A stretch of DNA of 64,000 bases from Pseudomonas sp. FP2335 (lineage in GTDB: Bacteria; Pseudomonadota; Gammaproteobacteria; Pseudomonadales; Pseudomonadaceae), in the NCBI RefSeq assembly GCF_030687535.1, contig NZ_CP117437.1, forward strand, positions 4,547,501 to 4,611,500, written 5' to 3'. Positions 57,408 through 64,000 of the stretch are shown here, one piece after another. Position 1 is the first letter of the stretch. Each line of letters opens with the position of its first letter. The position numbers were made by a program, and so were the translations under genes. Under the pieces are notes generated by a model, which saw only the letters and a program-made list of their open reading frames with translations, was not told the origin of the DNA and ran no database searches.

Positions 57408-58172
57408 ATGGATATTAAAACGACAGTTTCCCGACGCCTTCAATTACCACGGTACAGCAGATTGCTCTGCGTCTCGCTGGCATTGTTCGCCCTGGGCCTC
57501 AACAGCGCGGCCCGCGCGGACAACGTCACCTTGCCTGATCTACTTATCGGCGTCACTCAGGGGTTTCTTGAGTTCACTGTAGAAGATTATCTGGCAACCA
57601 CACAGACGCCGGGGCGTTATGAAATCCAAGTCAACCCATTGGACCCGCGTTTGCGCATGCCAATGTGCGACAAGGAATTGACAGCCACCCTGGAAAGCCC
57701 CGCCCAGCCCATTGGTCGCGTGACGGTCAAAGTGCGCTGCGAAGGCGCGTCACCCTGGACGGTGTTCGTGCCGGCGCAGGTCAAACTGTTCCGCGATGTG
57801 GTGGTGGTCGCCCGCCCGCTGAAGCGCACCGGCATCATCGGTCTAGACGATGTTGTACTGCGTGAACGCGACATCAGCCTGATCAGCCAGGGCTACCTTA
57901 CCTCCGTGGACCAGGCCGTCGGGCAGAAATTGACCCGACCAGTGGTCACCGATCAGGTCATTACCCTGGTGCATCTGGAGCAGGCCGAGGTAATTCGCAA
58001 AGGTGATCAGGTGGTTATTTCCGCGAGCAGCGGTGCGTTGCAGGTGAAAATGCCAGGGGAAGCGCTGTCCAACGGCGGCATGAGCGAACAGATACGGGTA
58101 AAGAACCTCAACTCCAATCGAGTGATCAAGGCGCGGGTGACAGCCCCGGGGCAAGTCGAAGTGGCTTTATAG
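57408..58172 (+). CDS. flgA: Flagellar P-ring assembly chaperone FlgA
   Basis: A 254-residue periplasmic chaperone for P-ring formation. The first 40 residues are a long signal peptide (basic start, hydrophobic core [14 protein letters not shown], cleavage near ARA-DN). The C-terminal SAF domain ends in [12 protein letters not shown]. No Shine-Dalgarno precedes ATG 57408, and the sigma-54 promoter would give an almost leaderless message; a later TTG at 57462 would still leave a signal peptide. Confidence 0.92.
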   Translation: MDIKTTVSRRLQLPRYSRLLCVSLALFALGLNSAARADNVTLPDLLIGVTQGFLEFTVEDYLATTQTPGRYEIQVNPLDPRLRMPMCDKELTATLESPAQPIGRVTVKVRCEGASPWTVFVPAQVKLFRDVVVVARPLKRTGIIGLDDVVLRERDISLISQGYLTSVDQAVGQKLTRPVVTDQVITLVHLEQAEVIRKGDQVVISASSGALQVKMPGEALSNGGMSEQIRVKNLNSNRVIKARVTAPGQVEVAL

Positions 58173-58250
58173 ATCACTGGTATCGGGCGCCGGCTTTTTC
58201 TACACTGTGCGTCAGACGTCAGCGCGCGCAGGTTTATTGTCAATCGAGCC

Positions 58251-58277
58251 TAAAGTTTGTCCGGGTATGGCCGAAAA
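58251..58277 (+). promoter_or_regulatory. Sigma-28 (FliA) promoter of flgM
   Basis: TAAAGTTT-N11-GCCGAAAA differs from the FliA consensus at one base only. Start would be near 58284, 31 nt before the flgM ATG. Confidence 0.9.
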
Positions 58278-58314
58278 CATGGCAAGCGTCCAAATACCCA
58301 GAGGTTTTTTTATC

Positions 58315-58638
58315 ATGGTCATCGATTTCAGCCGTTTAAACAGTACCCAGGCTTTGCCCGGCTCTACGCGCACCAGCGGTGCCAAGGACAGCGTAGAAGC
58401 CAAGTCGCAACCGCTGCCCGCCAAGGCAGAACAGGTTGGCGCCAGCCAAAGCGGGGAATCCGTACACCTGAGCAATGAGGCTCAACAGTTGCAGAAGGTC
58501 ACTGACTCGCTGCGCGATCAGCCGATTGTCAATAAGGCCCGCGTGGCCGAATTGAAACAAGCAATCGCCGATGGCAGCTACAAAGTCGACAGCAACCGTG
58601 TAGCCAGCAAGCTGCTTAACTTCGAAGCCGAGCGCTAG
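58315..58638 (+). CDS. flgM: Anti-sigma-28 factor FlgM
   Basis: A 107-residue small protein that holds FliA inactive until exported through the finished hook. The N-terminal half is Ser/Ala/Gln-rich and disordered; the C-terminal half has the FliA-binding helices ([20 protein letters not shown] and [12 protein letters not shown]). AGAGG precedes ATG 58315. It is transcribed from a FliA promoter, closing a feedback loop. Confidence 0.93.
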   Translation: MVIDFSRLNSTQALPGSTRTSGAKDSVEAKSQPLPAKAEQVGASQSGESVHLSNEAQQLQKVTDSLRDQPIVNKARVAELKQAIADGSYKVDSNRVASKLLNFEAER

Positions 58639-58686
58639 GCAAAGGCCTGCGCCGGGCTTTTGGACGCTTAAACCCCAAGGCCAGCC

Positions 58687-59157
58687 ATGCACCACGACGA
58701 AAACCTGCTTCAACTGATCATTGATGATCTGGCGCCGACGCAACATTTGCTCGAGCTGCTAAAAGAAGAATCCCTGGCCCTCTATGGCCGGGACATGCCC
58801 CTGCTGGAAGAAATCCTGGCACGCAAGCAGTCGTTGATCGTGCTGCTGGAACAACACGGCAAGAAACGCAGTGAAATTCTCCTCAGCCTGGGCCTGCCCG
58901 CTGACCACGACGGCCTCGCACAATTGGCCAGTCACTCCTCCGTCGGCGACCAGTTGCTGGCGCAGAGCAAAGAACTCAATCAATTGCTCGCCCAATGCCA
59001 GGAAGCCAACCTGCTCAACGGTCAGTCGATCCAACTTCAGCAAGCCACGACCGCCAACCAGTTGCGTATACTCCATGGCGGTGAGCCTCCAGCCTTGTAC
59101 AACGCCCAAGGCTCCACCTCACGCCTGGTCAAGCCAAGCACCCGCAGCCAAGCCTGA
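58687..59157 (+). CDS. flgN: Flagellar export chaperone FlgN
   Basis: A 156-residue, mostly helical cytoplasmic chaperone for the hook-filament junction proteins FlgK and FlgL. Leu-rich heptads (LLELLKEESLALYGRDMPLL) and length match FlgN. It lies 48 bp after flgM and probably shares its promoter. FlgK and FlgL are not encoded in the window. Confidence 0.9.
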   Translation: MHHDENLLQLIIDDLAPTQHLLELLKEESLALYGRDMPLLEEILARKQSLIVLLEQHGKKRSEILLSLGLPADHDGLAQLASHSSVGDQLLAQSKELNQLLAQCQEANLLNGQSIQLQQATTANQLRILHGGEPPALYNAQGSTSRLVKPSTRSQA

Positions 59158-59253
59158 CGCCGGTTTACAGCGCGCCCTATCCAAGGCGCGCCACATACTG
59201 GCAAAATGCCGGTTCTTGCGTGTAGTCGTATTTTGTCTGGAGATGGAAGAACC

Positions 59254-60003
59254 GTGTTCAACGCCCTTAATGCGGAAGATGCACCGCAGCCACCCAAGGT
59301 ACTCACTACGCCCCTGGAAATTGTCGGCACCTTGCGGATGCTGCAAGAAAGCCACGACCCGCTGATCATCACCTTCCACGAACGCAGCCAGCGCTTCCAA
59401 AGCTATCTGGTGGACGTCGACCGGGACAAAAAGACCCTGGCACTGGACGAAATGATTCCGCGCGATGGCGAGCGCTTCCTCGAAAGCGGCGAACCGTTTC
59501 GCATCGAAGGTTTCCACGAAGGCGTGCGCGTCGCCTGGGAAAGCAACGGCACCTACACCATCAGTGAAAAAGACGGCCACCGTATCTACACCGGCAGCAT
59601 GCCGGACGAGGTGGTCTACCACCAGCGCCGCAATGCCTTTCGCGCCGCGCTGAAGCTGGCACAACTGGTGAACATCGAGCTGGGCGGCGAGAAACTCAAG
59701 GCGCCGGTCAGCGGCAAGCTGCTGGACATCTCCGCCACTGGCTGCAAATTGCGTTTTGAAGGCGACATCTCCGAGCGCCTGCAACTGGGCCAGGTCTATG
59801 ACCGCTTTATCGCCGCCCTGCCCTTCGGCAGCATGACCACCTCCGTCGAACTGCGTTACCTGCACTTCGAAGAGAAGATCAACACCACCTTCGCTGGCGT
59901 GCGCTTCCACAACATGAGTGGCCTGGTACAACGCCAGGTCGAACGATTTGTGTACCAACTGCAACGTGAAGCACGGCGTTTTGACAAAGACGACGACTTT
60001 TAA
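59254..60003 (+). CDS. flgZ: YcgR-type c-di-GMP flagellar brake protein FlgZ
   Basis: A 249-residue protein with an N-terminal YcgR domain (residues about 15-120) and a C-terminal PilZ domain. The c-di-GMP-binding RxxxR appears as QRRNAFR (about 124-130) and the second motif as DISATGCKL. On binding the messenger it interacts with the flagellar motor and reduces motility in other pseudomonads. GTG at 59254 with GGAAG upstream is the start. It closes the flgMN operon before a strong terminator. Confidence 0.92.
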   Translation: MFNALNAEDAPQPPKVLTTPLEIVGTLRMLQESHDPLIITFHERSQRFQSYLVDVDRDKKTLALDEMIPRDGERFLESGEPFRIEGFHEGVRVAWESNGTYTISEKDGHRIYTGSMPDEVVYHQRRNAFRAALKLAQLVNIELGGEKLKAPVSGKLLDISATGCKLRFEGDISERLQLGQVYDRFIAALPFGSMTTSVELRYLHFEEKINTTFAGVRFHNMSGLVQRQVERFVYQLQREARRFDKDDDF

Positions 60004-60023
60004 GCCTTAACGCATGCAGCAAA

Positions 60024-60060
60024 AAAAACGGGCAGATCCTGATGGGATCTGCCCGTTTTT
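60024..60060. terminator. Bidirectional terminator after flgZ
   Basis: AAAAACGGGCAGATCC and GGATCTGCCCGTTTTT form a 16-bp stem with a 5-nt loop. It separates flgZ from the convergent MFS gene. Confidence 0.95.
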
Positions 60061-60064
60061 GCAT

Positions 60065-61459
60065 TCAGGGGCGTGCCCTGCTCAAGTCATGGGGATGCTC
60101 TTCGGGGCCCAAGGGCTCCGGTGGCCCTTCGAAGGCAGGCTCTTCAACCGCTGGCTGTGCATCGGCTTCAGTCTCGACCTCAGGCTCTTGCGGCGCAGCG
60201 GTCTGCATCTGCTCTTGCACCACCTGTTCATCGACCCGCGGGTCCAGCGCCGCCACCAGCGGCGAACTGGACATGCTGTCGGGCATGGCCACGTGATGCA
60301 GCGGCGCATCGTCCACCTGATGCAGATTGGTCACCGCCTTCGGCCGGATGCGCCACACCAGGATCAACGCACACAGGCTGAAGAACGCGTACAGCATTTG
60401 GCTGCCGAACAGCTTCATCACCACACCGGCCAGCAACGGCCCGATACTGGCACCCACGCCGTAGGTCACCAGCAGCATCGCGGTGAGCGAGACGCGGCGA
60501 TCACCTTCCACGTGGTCATTGGAGAACGCCACAGCGAGCGGATACAGACAGAACTGCACCAGGGAACACACGAACCCAGCCACGAACAGCACTTCCAACG
60601 GCACCTGGGTGAGCACCGCCAACGGCAACGCCGCCACCGCCAGGCACAGCGCGAAACAACGAATCAACAGGGCGCGATCATAGCGATCAGACAACCAGCC
60701 CAACGGCCACTGCACCACCAGACCGGCAAAAATGCAGCTACCCATGAACAGACCGACCTGCTCGGTACTCAAGCCTTGCTGCGAGGCATACAGCGGCGCC
60801 AGGCCGTAGAACGAACCGACGATCAACCCCGCACCCAGCACCGTACTCAGCGACTGCGGCACCCGCTTGATAAAGAAGCGCGGCTCCATCGGCGCCGGAT
60901 GCAGCGGCGCCGGGTGAATCCGTCGGGTCATCGCCACCGGCACCAGGCACAGGGCAAAGCACAACGCGACCAACATCAGCAATTCGAGGCCGAGCTGGGG
61001 GTGCATCACCAGGATCAATTGACCCAGCACCAGCCCCAGGTAGGAGGCGATCATGTAGCCGCTGAACACCACACCGCGCTGCTTGGCGTCCGCCTGTTCA
61101 TTCAGCCAACTCTCGATGACCATGTACTGGCACATCATCCCCAGGCCGACAATGACCCGCAGTACGATCCACGCCGGCAGCCAGTCAATCAGGCCATGCC
61201 CCAGCACCGCCGCGCCGACGATCCCGGCACAGGTGGCATACGCGCGGATATGCCCGACCCGGGCAATCAGGCGATGCCCGATCTTACCGCCCAGCACCAG
61301 GCCAAAGTAGTTGGCCGCCATCAGCGCACCGACCCAAAGGCTGTCCACATGGTCGGCTGCCAGGCGCAAGGCCAGGTAAGTACTGAGCAGGCCGGAGCCG
61401 ATCAGCATCATCAAAGAGGCGAAATAAAGGGCTCGAAAAGATTTCCAGATCTGGCGCAT
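60065..61459 (-). CDS. MFS transporter (YcaD-like) with acidic C-terminal tail
   Basis: A 464-residue membrane protein with 12 hydrophobic segments in residues 1-395 and MFS motifs (GGKIGHRLIARVGHIRAY, GWLSDRYDRALLIR). The sequence resembles the YcaD/MFS_1 group of unknown substrate. The last 75 residues are a soluble acidic tail rich in Glu, Pro and Gln, unusual for the family. The 268 bp between this gene and the tRNA (61460-61727) hold the tRNA terminator and no evident gene. Confidence 0.85.
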   Translation of the reverse strand: MRQIWKSFRALYFASLMMLIGSGLLSTYLALRLAADHVDSLWVGALMAANYFGLVLGGKIGHRLIARVGHIRAYATCAGIVGAAVLGHGLIDWLPAWIVLRVIVGLGMMCQYMVIESWLNEQADAKQRGVVFSGYMIASYLGLVLGQLILVMHPQLGLELLMLVALCFALCLVPVAMTRRIHPAPLHPAPMEPRFFIKRVPQSLSTVLGAGLIVGSFYGLAPLYASQQGLSTEQVGLFMGSCIFAGLVVQWPLGWLSDRYDRALLIRCFALCLAVAALPLAVLTQVPLEVLFVAGFVCSLVQFCLYPLAVAFSNDHVEGDRRVSLTAMLLVTYGVGASIGPLLAGVVMKLFGSQMLYAFFSLCALILVWRIRPKAVTNLHQVDDAPLHHVAMPDSMSSSPLVAALDPRVDEQVVQEQMQTAAPQEPEVETEADAQPAVEEPAFEGPPEPLGPEEHPHDLSRARP

Positions 61460-61686
61460 CGGCGTTCCGAGCGGCTCCTTGCGGTGAGAGACAGGGCTAT
61501 CGGCATGATAGTCCTGGGTGGGCGGGTCCGGACAGGCGGCATATGCTGTTTCCGGGGATTATTTTGCTTAACCGTCAGACGCTGCCCGGCTGGCTGCAAG
61601 GTACATAGATCGTGATAAATACACCGCGCACCTGCTGTGAACCCTGAACAGCGTCAAGGTTCGACACATCTTTGAAAAGCACCCAC

Positions 61687-61722
61687 AAAAAAGCCCCGCC
61701 AGAACAATCTGTGCGGGGCTTT
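61687..61722 (-). terminator. Terminator of tRNA-Arg
   Basis: AAAGCCCCGC and GCGGGGCTTT form a 10-bp stem followed, on the minus strand, by a T run. It begins 5 bp after the tRNA end. Confidence 0.92.
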
Positions 61723-61727
61723 GGATC

Positions 61728-61804
61728 TGGTGTCCCAGGGCCGGTTCGAACGGCCAACCTTCCCCTTAGGAGGGGGATGCTCTATCCAATTGAGCTACTG
61801 GGAC
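61728..61804 (-). tRNA. tRNA-Arg (CCU anticodon)
   Basis: A 77-nt gene with encoded CCA. The acceptor stem is GTCCCAG paired with CTGGGAC, the anticodon arm is TCCCC-loop-GGGGA with loop CTCCTAA (anticodon CCT), and the T arm contains GTTCGAA. It reads AGG codons, which are rare in this GC-rich genome. Confidence 0.97.
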
Positions 61805-61948
61805 CAATGACCGTCATCTCGCCAAGGGGCGGTGCGACGGACGGCGTGCATGTTAACGGCCGGGTTGGGTTTTGTCATGTCGTCTGTAGGCTTTTTGAGT
61901 GTAGGCCGCAGCTTACTGGGGTGGCTGCCGTTTGGTCCCGTGGAACCG

Positions 61949-62009
61949 GGCACTTGGTGCCATCGTGCAAAATGCATTACCCCAAAATGCCAGCATTGCA
62001 AATTGCAAT
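61949..62009 (+). promoter_or_regulatory. Cluster of palindromes upstream of the small-protein operon
   Basis: Three dyads: GGCAC-TTG-GTGCC (61949-61961), TGCA-AAA-TGCA (61966-61976) and ATTGCAA-A-TTGCAAT (61995-62009). They lie 80-140 bp upstream of the predicted sigma-54 start site, the usual location for activator binding. The activator is unknown. Confidence 0.55.
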
Positions 62010-62062
62010 AAAACAGCCCACCAAACTACACTTAAGTCACTGATTTTATTGAATTAAAACCT

Positions 62063-62078
62063 TGGCACGGGTTCTGCA
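62063..62078 (+). promoter_or_regulatory. Sigma-54 promoter of the small-protein operon
   Basis: TGGCAC-N6-TGCA has GG (62064) and GC (62076) ten bases apart, fitting the -24/-12 consensus. Start would be near 62089, 42 nt before the first gene. Confidence 0.8.
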
Positions 62079-62130
62079 ATACTTCCCTTATAAAACCAAC
62101 TCGGCCATGCCTGCTGCGGAGAACATGATT

Positions 62131-62358
62131 ATGAACAGCGCCCTTCTGTTAGCTCTCAACACCGCAGCCCTGGCGGCATTGGTGGCCTTCCATTTCCAAT
62201 CGAACACTAGCGACGACACCGCGCAGCTGCACCAGCCCGTGCCCCATCATTTGCAACAGCGTCCGCAACTGGCCGTGATGGCCGTCAAACCGCAATCCGA
62301 CATTCACCTGACCCAGGGCACTCAAGCAGCGCCATCCGCCGAACACTGGGTTTTCTGA
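62131..62358 (+). CDS. Small membrane protein A, unknown function
   Basis: A 75-residue protein with one N-terminal membrane helix (residues 3-21, Ala/Leu-rich) and a polar tail rich in His and Gln. ATG 62131 lies 9 nt after GGAG; an ATG two codons earlier is only 3 nt from it. No family is recognised. It follows a sigma-54-type promoter and precedes a second small membrane-protein gene by 10 bp. Confidence 0.7.
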   Translation: MNSALLLALNTAALAALVAFHFQSNTSDDTAQLHQPVPHHLQQRPQLAVMAVKPQSDIHLTQGTQAAPSAEHWVF

Positions 62359-62368
62359 GGACGCCGCA

Positions 62369-62548
62369 ATGAACAAGTCCGCCTGGCTGTTTCTTTGCCT
62401 GACCCTAGCCAGTGCCATCCTGGGACTGAATGCCAGCGCGCGGGACGTGCAATCCAGCGCATTTATCGCCAGCGGCGTGTTTGCCGGCATTCTGTTGCTG
62501 ACCCTCATCGTGGGTCGCCGGATCAAATTCGACCCCGTACTGCGCTGA
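62369..62548 (+). CDS. Small membrane protein B, unknown function
   Basis: A 59-residue protein with two predicted membrane helices (about 5-21 and 31-48) joined by a short polar loop, with positive residues at the C-terminus. It starts 10 bp after the first small gene and has GAGGA upstream (62357-62361). Tight spacing and matching character suggest a two-gene unit. No function is known. Confidence 0.65.
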   Translation: MNKSAWLFLCLTLASAILGLNASARDVQSSAFIASGVFAGILLLTLIVGRRIKFDPVLR

Positions 62549-62614
62549 CTCCCACCTACCTTATGTCGCCTCGTGCTAGTAAATCGGCAGATTGCCACTA
62601 GTCTTAAATTCAAG

Positions 62615-62625
62615 GGCAAAAGGCC
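62615..62625 (+). promoter_or_regulatory. Candidate AmrZ site upstream of amrZ
   Basis: GGCAAAAGGCC resembles the AmrZ site GGCAAAACGCC reported for P. aeruginosa at ten of eleven positions. It lies about 300 bp upstream of the amrZ start; AmrZ is autoregulated there. The rest of 62549-62928 contains no gene seen here, and a GAACTT with TCTTA after 15 bp (62844-62869) is a possible but imperfect AlgU promoter. Confidence 0.5.
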
Positions 62626-62928
62626 ACTTTGCTATACGATGTGCGCCCTAAAACCCTTTTGCGGCCGGGCTTTGCGCGATCATTACTGGATGAAATCCTT
62701 CGCCGAAAAGTTTTCCAACCAGTCCGCAAAAATGCAAATCAGTGCTGGCATTAAGCCTCTAGGCAGTTCAATATTTGTCACAGAATTGACGCCAAGGAAC
62801 TGGCAAATCTGAGGCATGATGCGGCCTCTTTGCAATTCAGGTTGAACTTTGGTCGTGAGCCTTGTCTTAACACTCATCGCTTGCGGCCAATTCCAGAAAC
62901 CGCTCCCCTGAACTAACCGGTTAAATAT

Positions 62929-63255
62929 ATGCGCCCATTGAAACAGGCAATTTATTCCAGCCGTACGGCTGACAAGTTCGTCGTACGTCTGCCAGACGGA
63001 ATGCGGGAACGCATTGCCGAGGTGGCTCGCAATCATCACCGCAGCATGAACTCCGAAATCATCGCGCGCCTGGAGCAAAGCCTTATTCAGGAAGGTGCGT
63101 TGGGCGAAGAGTTGAGCATGCGCCTGGACAGCCCCGAGCTGTCACTGCACGAACGCGAACTGCTGCAGCGTTTTCGTCAGCTCTCCCACCGCCAGCAAAA
63201 TGCTCTCGTCTCGCTTATCGCGCACGACGTTGAGGCGGCCGCAGAAGCCAATTGA
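62929..63255 (+). CDS. amrZ: Ribbon-helix-helix regulator AmrZ (AlgZ)
   Basis: A 108-residue Arc-type DNA-binding protein almost identical to P. aeruginosa AmrZ. The beta strand that reads DNA is DKFVVRLPD (Lys16, Val18 and Arg20), followed by the [13 protein letters not shown] helices and a C-terminal tetramerisation domain. It controls alginate, motility, iron and c-di-GMP genes in pseudomonads and represses flagellar genes. No clear Shine-Dalgarno precedes the ATG; instead the palindrome TAACCGGTTA lies 5 bp upstream. Confidence 0.96.
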   Translation: MRPLKQAIYSSRTADKFVVRLPDGMRERIAEVARNHHRSMNSEIIARLEQSLIQEGALGEELSMRLDSPELSLHERELLQRFRQLSHRQQNALVSLIAHDVEAAAEAN

Positions 63256-63272
63256 TCTGCACCTGAAAGCCG

Positions 63273-63299
63273 AAGCCAGCCATGTGCTGGCTTTTTTTT
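63273..63299 (+). terminator. Terminator of amrZ
   Basis: AAGCCAGC and GCTGGCTT form an 8-bp stem with a 5-nt loop and a run of eight T, 17 bp after the stop codon. Confidence 0.92.
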
Positions 63300-63358
63300 G
63301 CCCGGGATTTGAGAAGAGGATGCAGCAAGGGGGCAGAGCTGCCCCCATCGGGGTTGGA

Positions 63359-64000
63359 TCAAAGCAGGAAGATCGTTGCCAACCCCAGGAAGATAAAGAA
63401 GCCACCACTGTCGGTCATCGCGGTGATCATCACACTGGCACCCATCGCAGGGTCACGTCCGAGGCGGGCCAGGGTCATGGGGATCAACACACCCATCAAG
63501 GCGGCCAGCAGCAGGTTGAGGGTCATGGCGGCCGTCATCACGACACCGAGCGACCAACTGCCGTAGAGCAAGTAAGCCACCACACCAATTACCCCACCCC
63601 ACACAAGACCGTTGATCAAGCCAACCGCCAGCTCCTTGCGCAGCAAGCGCGATGAATTGGCGGTACTCACCTGATCCAGCGCCATGGCACGCACGATCAT
63701 GGTAATCGTCTGGTTACCCGAGTTGCCGCCGATGCCGGCCACAATCGGCATCAGCGCCGCAAGGGCCACCAACTTCTCGATCGAGCCCTCGAACAACCCA
63801 ATCACCCGCGACGCAATAAACGCGGTAATCAGGTTGATCGCCAACCACGCCCAACGGTTATGCAGTGAGCGCCAGACCGATGCAAAAATGTCTTCCTCTT
63901 CACGCAAACCCGCCATGTTGAGGACTTCGGTCTCACTTTCCTCACGAATCAAGTCGACCATTTCATCGATGGTCAAACGACCAATCAGCTTGCCGTTCTT
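63359..64000 (-). CDS. mgtE: Magnesium transporter MgtE, C-terminal part
   Basis: The last 213 residues of MgtE; the gene continues beyond the window edge. The five membrane helices of the pore domain are present with the family motifs GIGGNSGNQ, MTLNLLLAALMG and MTDSGGFFIFLGLA. The cytosolic N and CBS domains would lie outside, apart from the end of CBS near the edge. It is convergent with amrZ. Confidence 0.95.
   Translation of the reverse strand, partial: KNGKLIGRLTIDEMVDLIREESETEVLNMAGLREEEDIFASVWRSLHNRWAWLAINLITAFIASRVIGLFEGSIEKLVALAALMPIVAGIGGNSGNQTITMIVRAMALDQVSTANSSRLLRKELAVGLINGLVWGGVIGVVAYLLYGSWSLGVVMTAAMTLNLLLAALMGVLIPMTLARLGRDPAMGASVMITAMTDSGGFFIFLGLATIFLL

Noticed and set aside
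60014..61615. Open frame of 533 codons antisense to the MFS gene
   Set aside because: His/Arg/Gln-rich nonsense translation overlapping a clear 12-helix transporter and a terminator.
61728..61804. tRNA-Arg considered as an integration site
   Set aside because: No integrase gene or repeated tRNA 3' end was seen nearby.
62683..63078. Leftward open frame overlapping amrZ
   Set aside because: It overlaps a certain gene on the other strand and lacks any ribosome site.

Overview
The window looks like a chromosome segment from the Pseudomonas fluorescens group. Three things point there: a GC-rich, Pseudomonas-type gene set with recognisable orthologues (ETF-QO, amrZ, phoPQ, pcpS, rne), many REP/REPIN elements of the GTGGGAGCGGGCTTGC type, and gene neighbourhoods matching P. 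aeruginosa and P. putida in blocks. No phage, insertion sequence, CRISPR array or rRNA was seen. There is one tRNA and one confidently placed small RNA.

Layout. 1-2172: promoter, probable PsrA operator and gene for electron-transfer-flavoprotein:ubiquinone oxidoreductase. 2173-16447: an accessory metabolic block. It holds an AraC regulator divergent from a zinc alcohol dehydrogenase, an IclR regulator, an L-arabinose-type ABC transporter (araFGH) with a dehydrogenase, a GNAT, an MFS exporter, a small secreted protein, and a four-gene set (GntR, ADP-ribosylglycohydrolase, NCS1 permease, PfkB kinase) resembling E. coli yegTUVW. 16448-20015: DUF1285 protein, DUF4823 lipoprotein, MoaA-like enzyme, TetR regulator and the sRNA rgsA. 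20016-33217: a long leftward housekeeping run, tatD, holB, tmk, mltG, pabC, fabF, acpP, fabG, fabD, plsX, rpmF, yceD (maf is opposite), then sppA, a HAD phosphatase and rluC. The pilZ gene expected between holB and tatD is missing. 33218-37185: rne with a leader of about 700 nt.

37210-50945: molybdenum-cofactor accessory genes, dctA with a sigma-54 promoter and paired palindromes, an AraC regulator, phoPQ with a small periplasmic protein where oprH might be expected, the phosphopantetheinyl transferase pcpS, a second two-component system, and nrdA with DnaA-like and NrdR-like boxes. nrdB is not present. 50960-52057 encodes an unrecognised protein with a coiled coil, 14 consecutive glycines and a C-terminal domain with one Cys and one well-placed His.

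52196-60060: flagellar and chemotaxis genes, flgBCDE, cheR and cheV leftward and flgA, flgM, flgN and a YcgR-type c-di-GMP protein rightward. Sigma-54 sites precede flgB and flgA and a near-perfect sigma-28 site precedes flgM. 60065-64000: an MFS protein, tRNA-Arg(CCU), a sigma-54-type promoter ahead of two tiny membrane proteins, the ribbon-helix-helix regulator amrZ and the C-terminal part of mgtE, cut by the window edge.

Genes were assigned by reading translations and motifs directly. No database search was possible, so orthologue names rest on recalled family sequences and neighbourhood.
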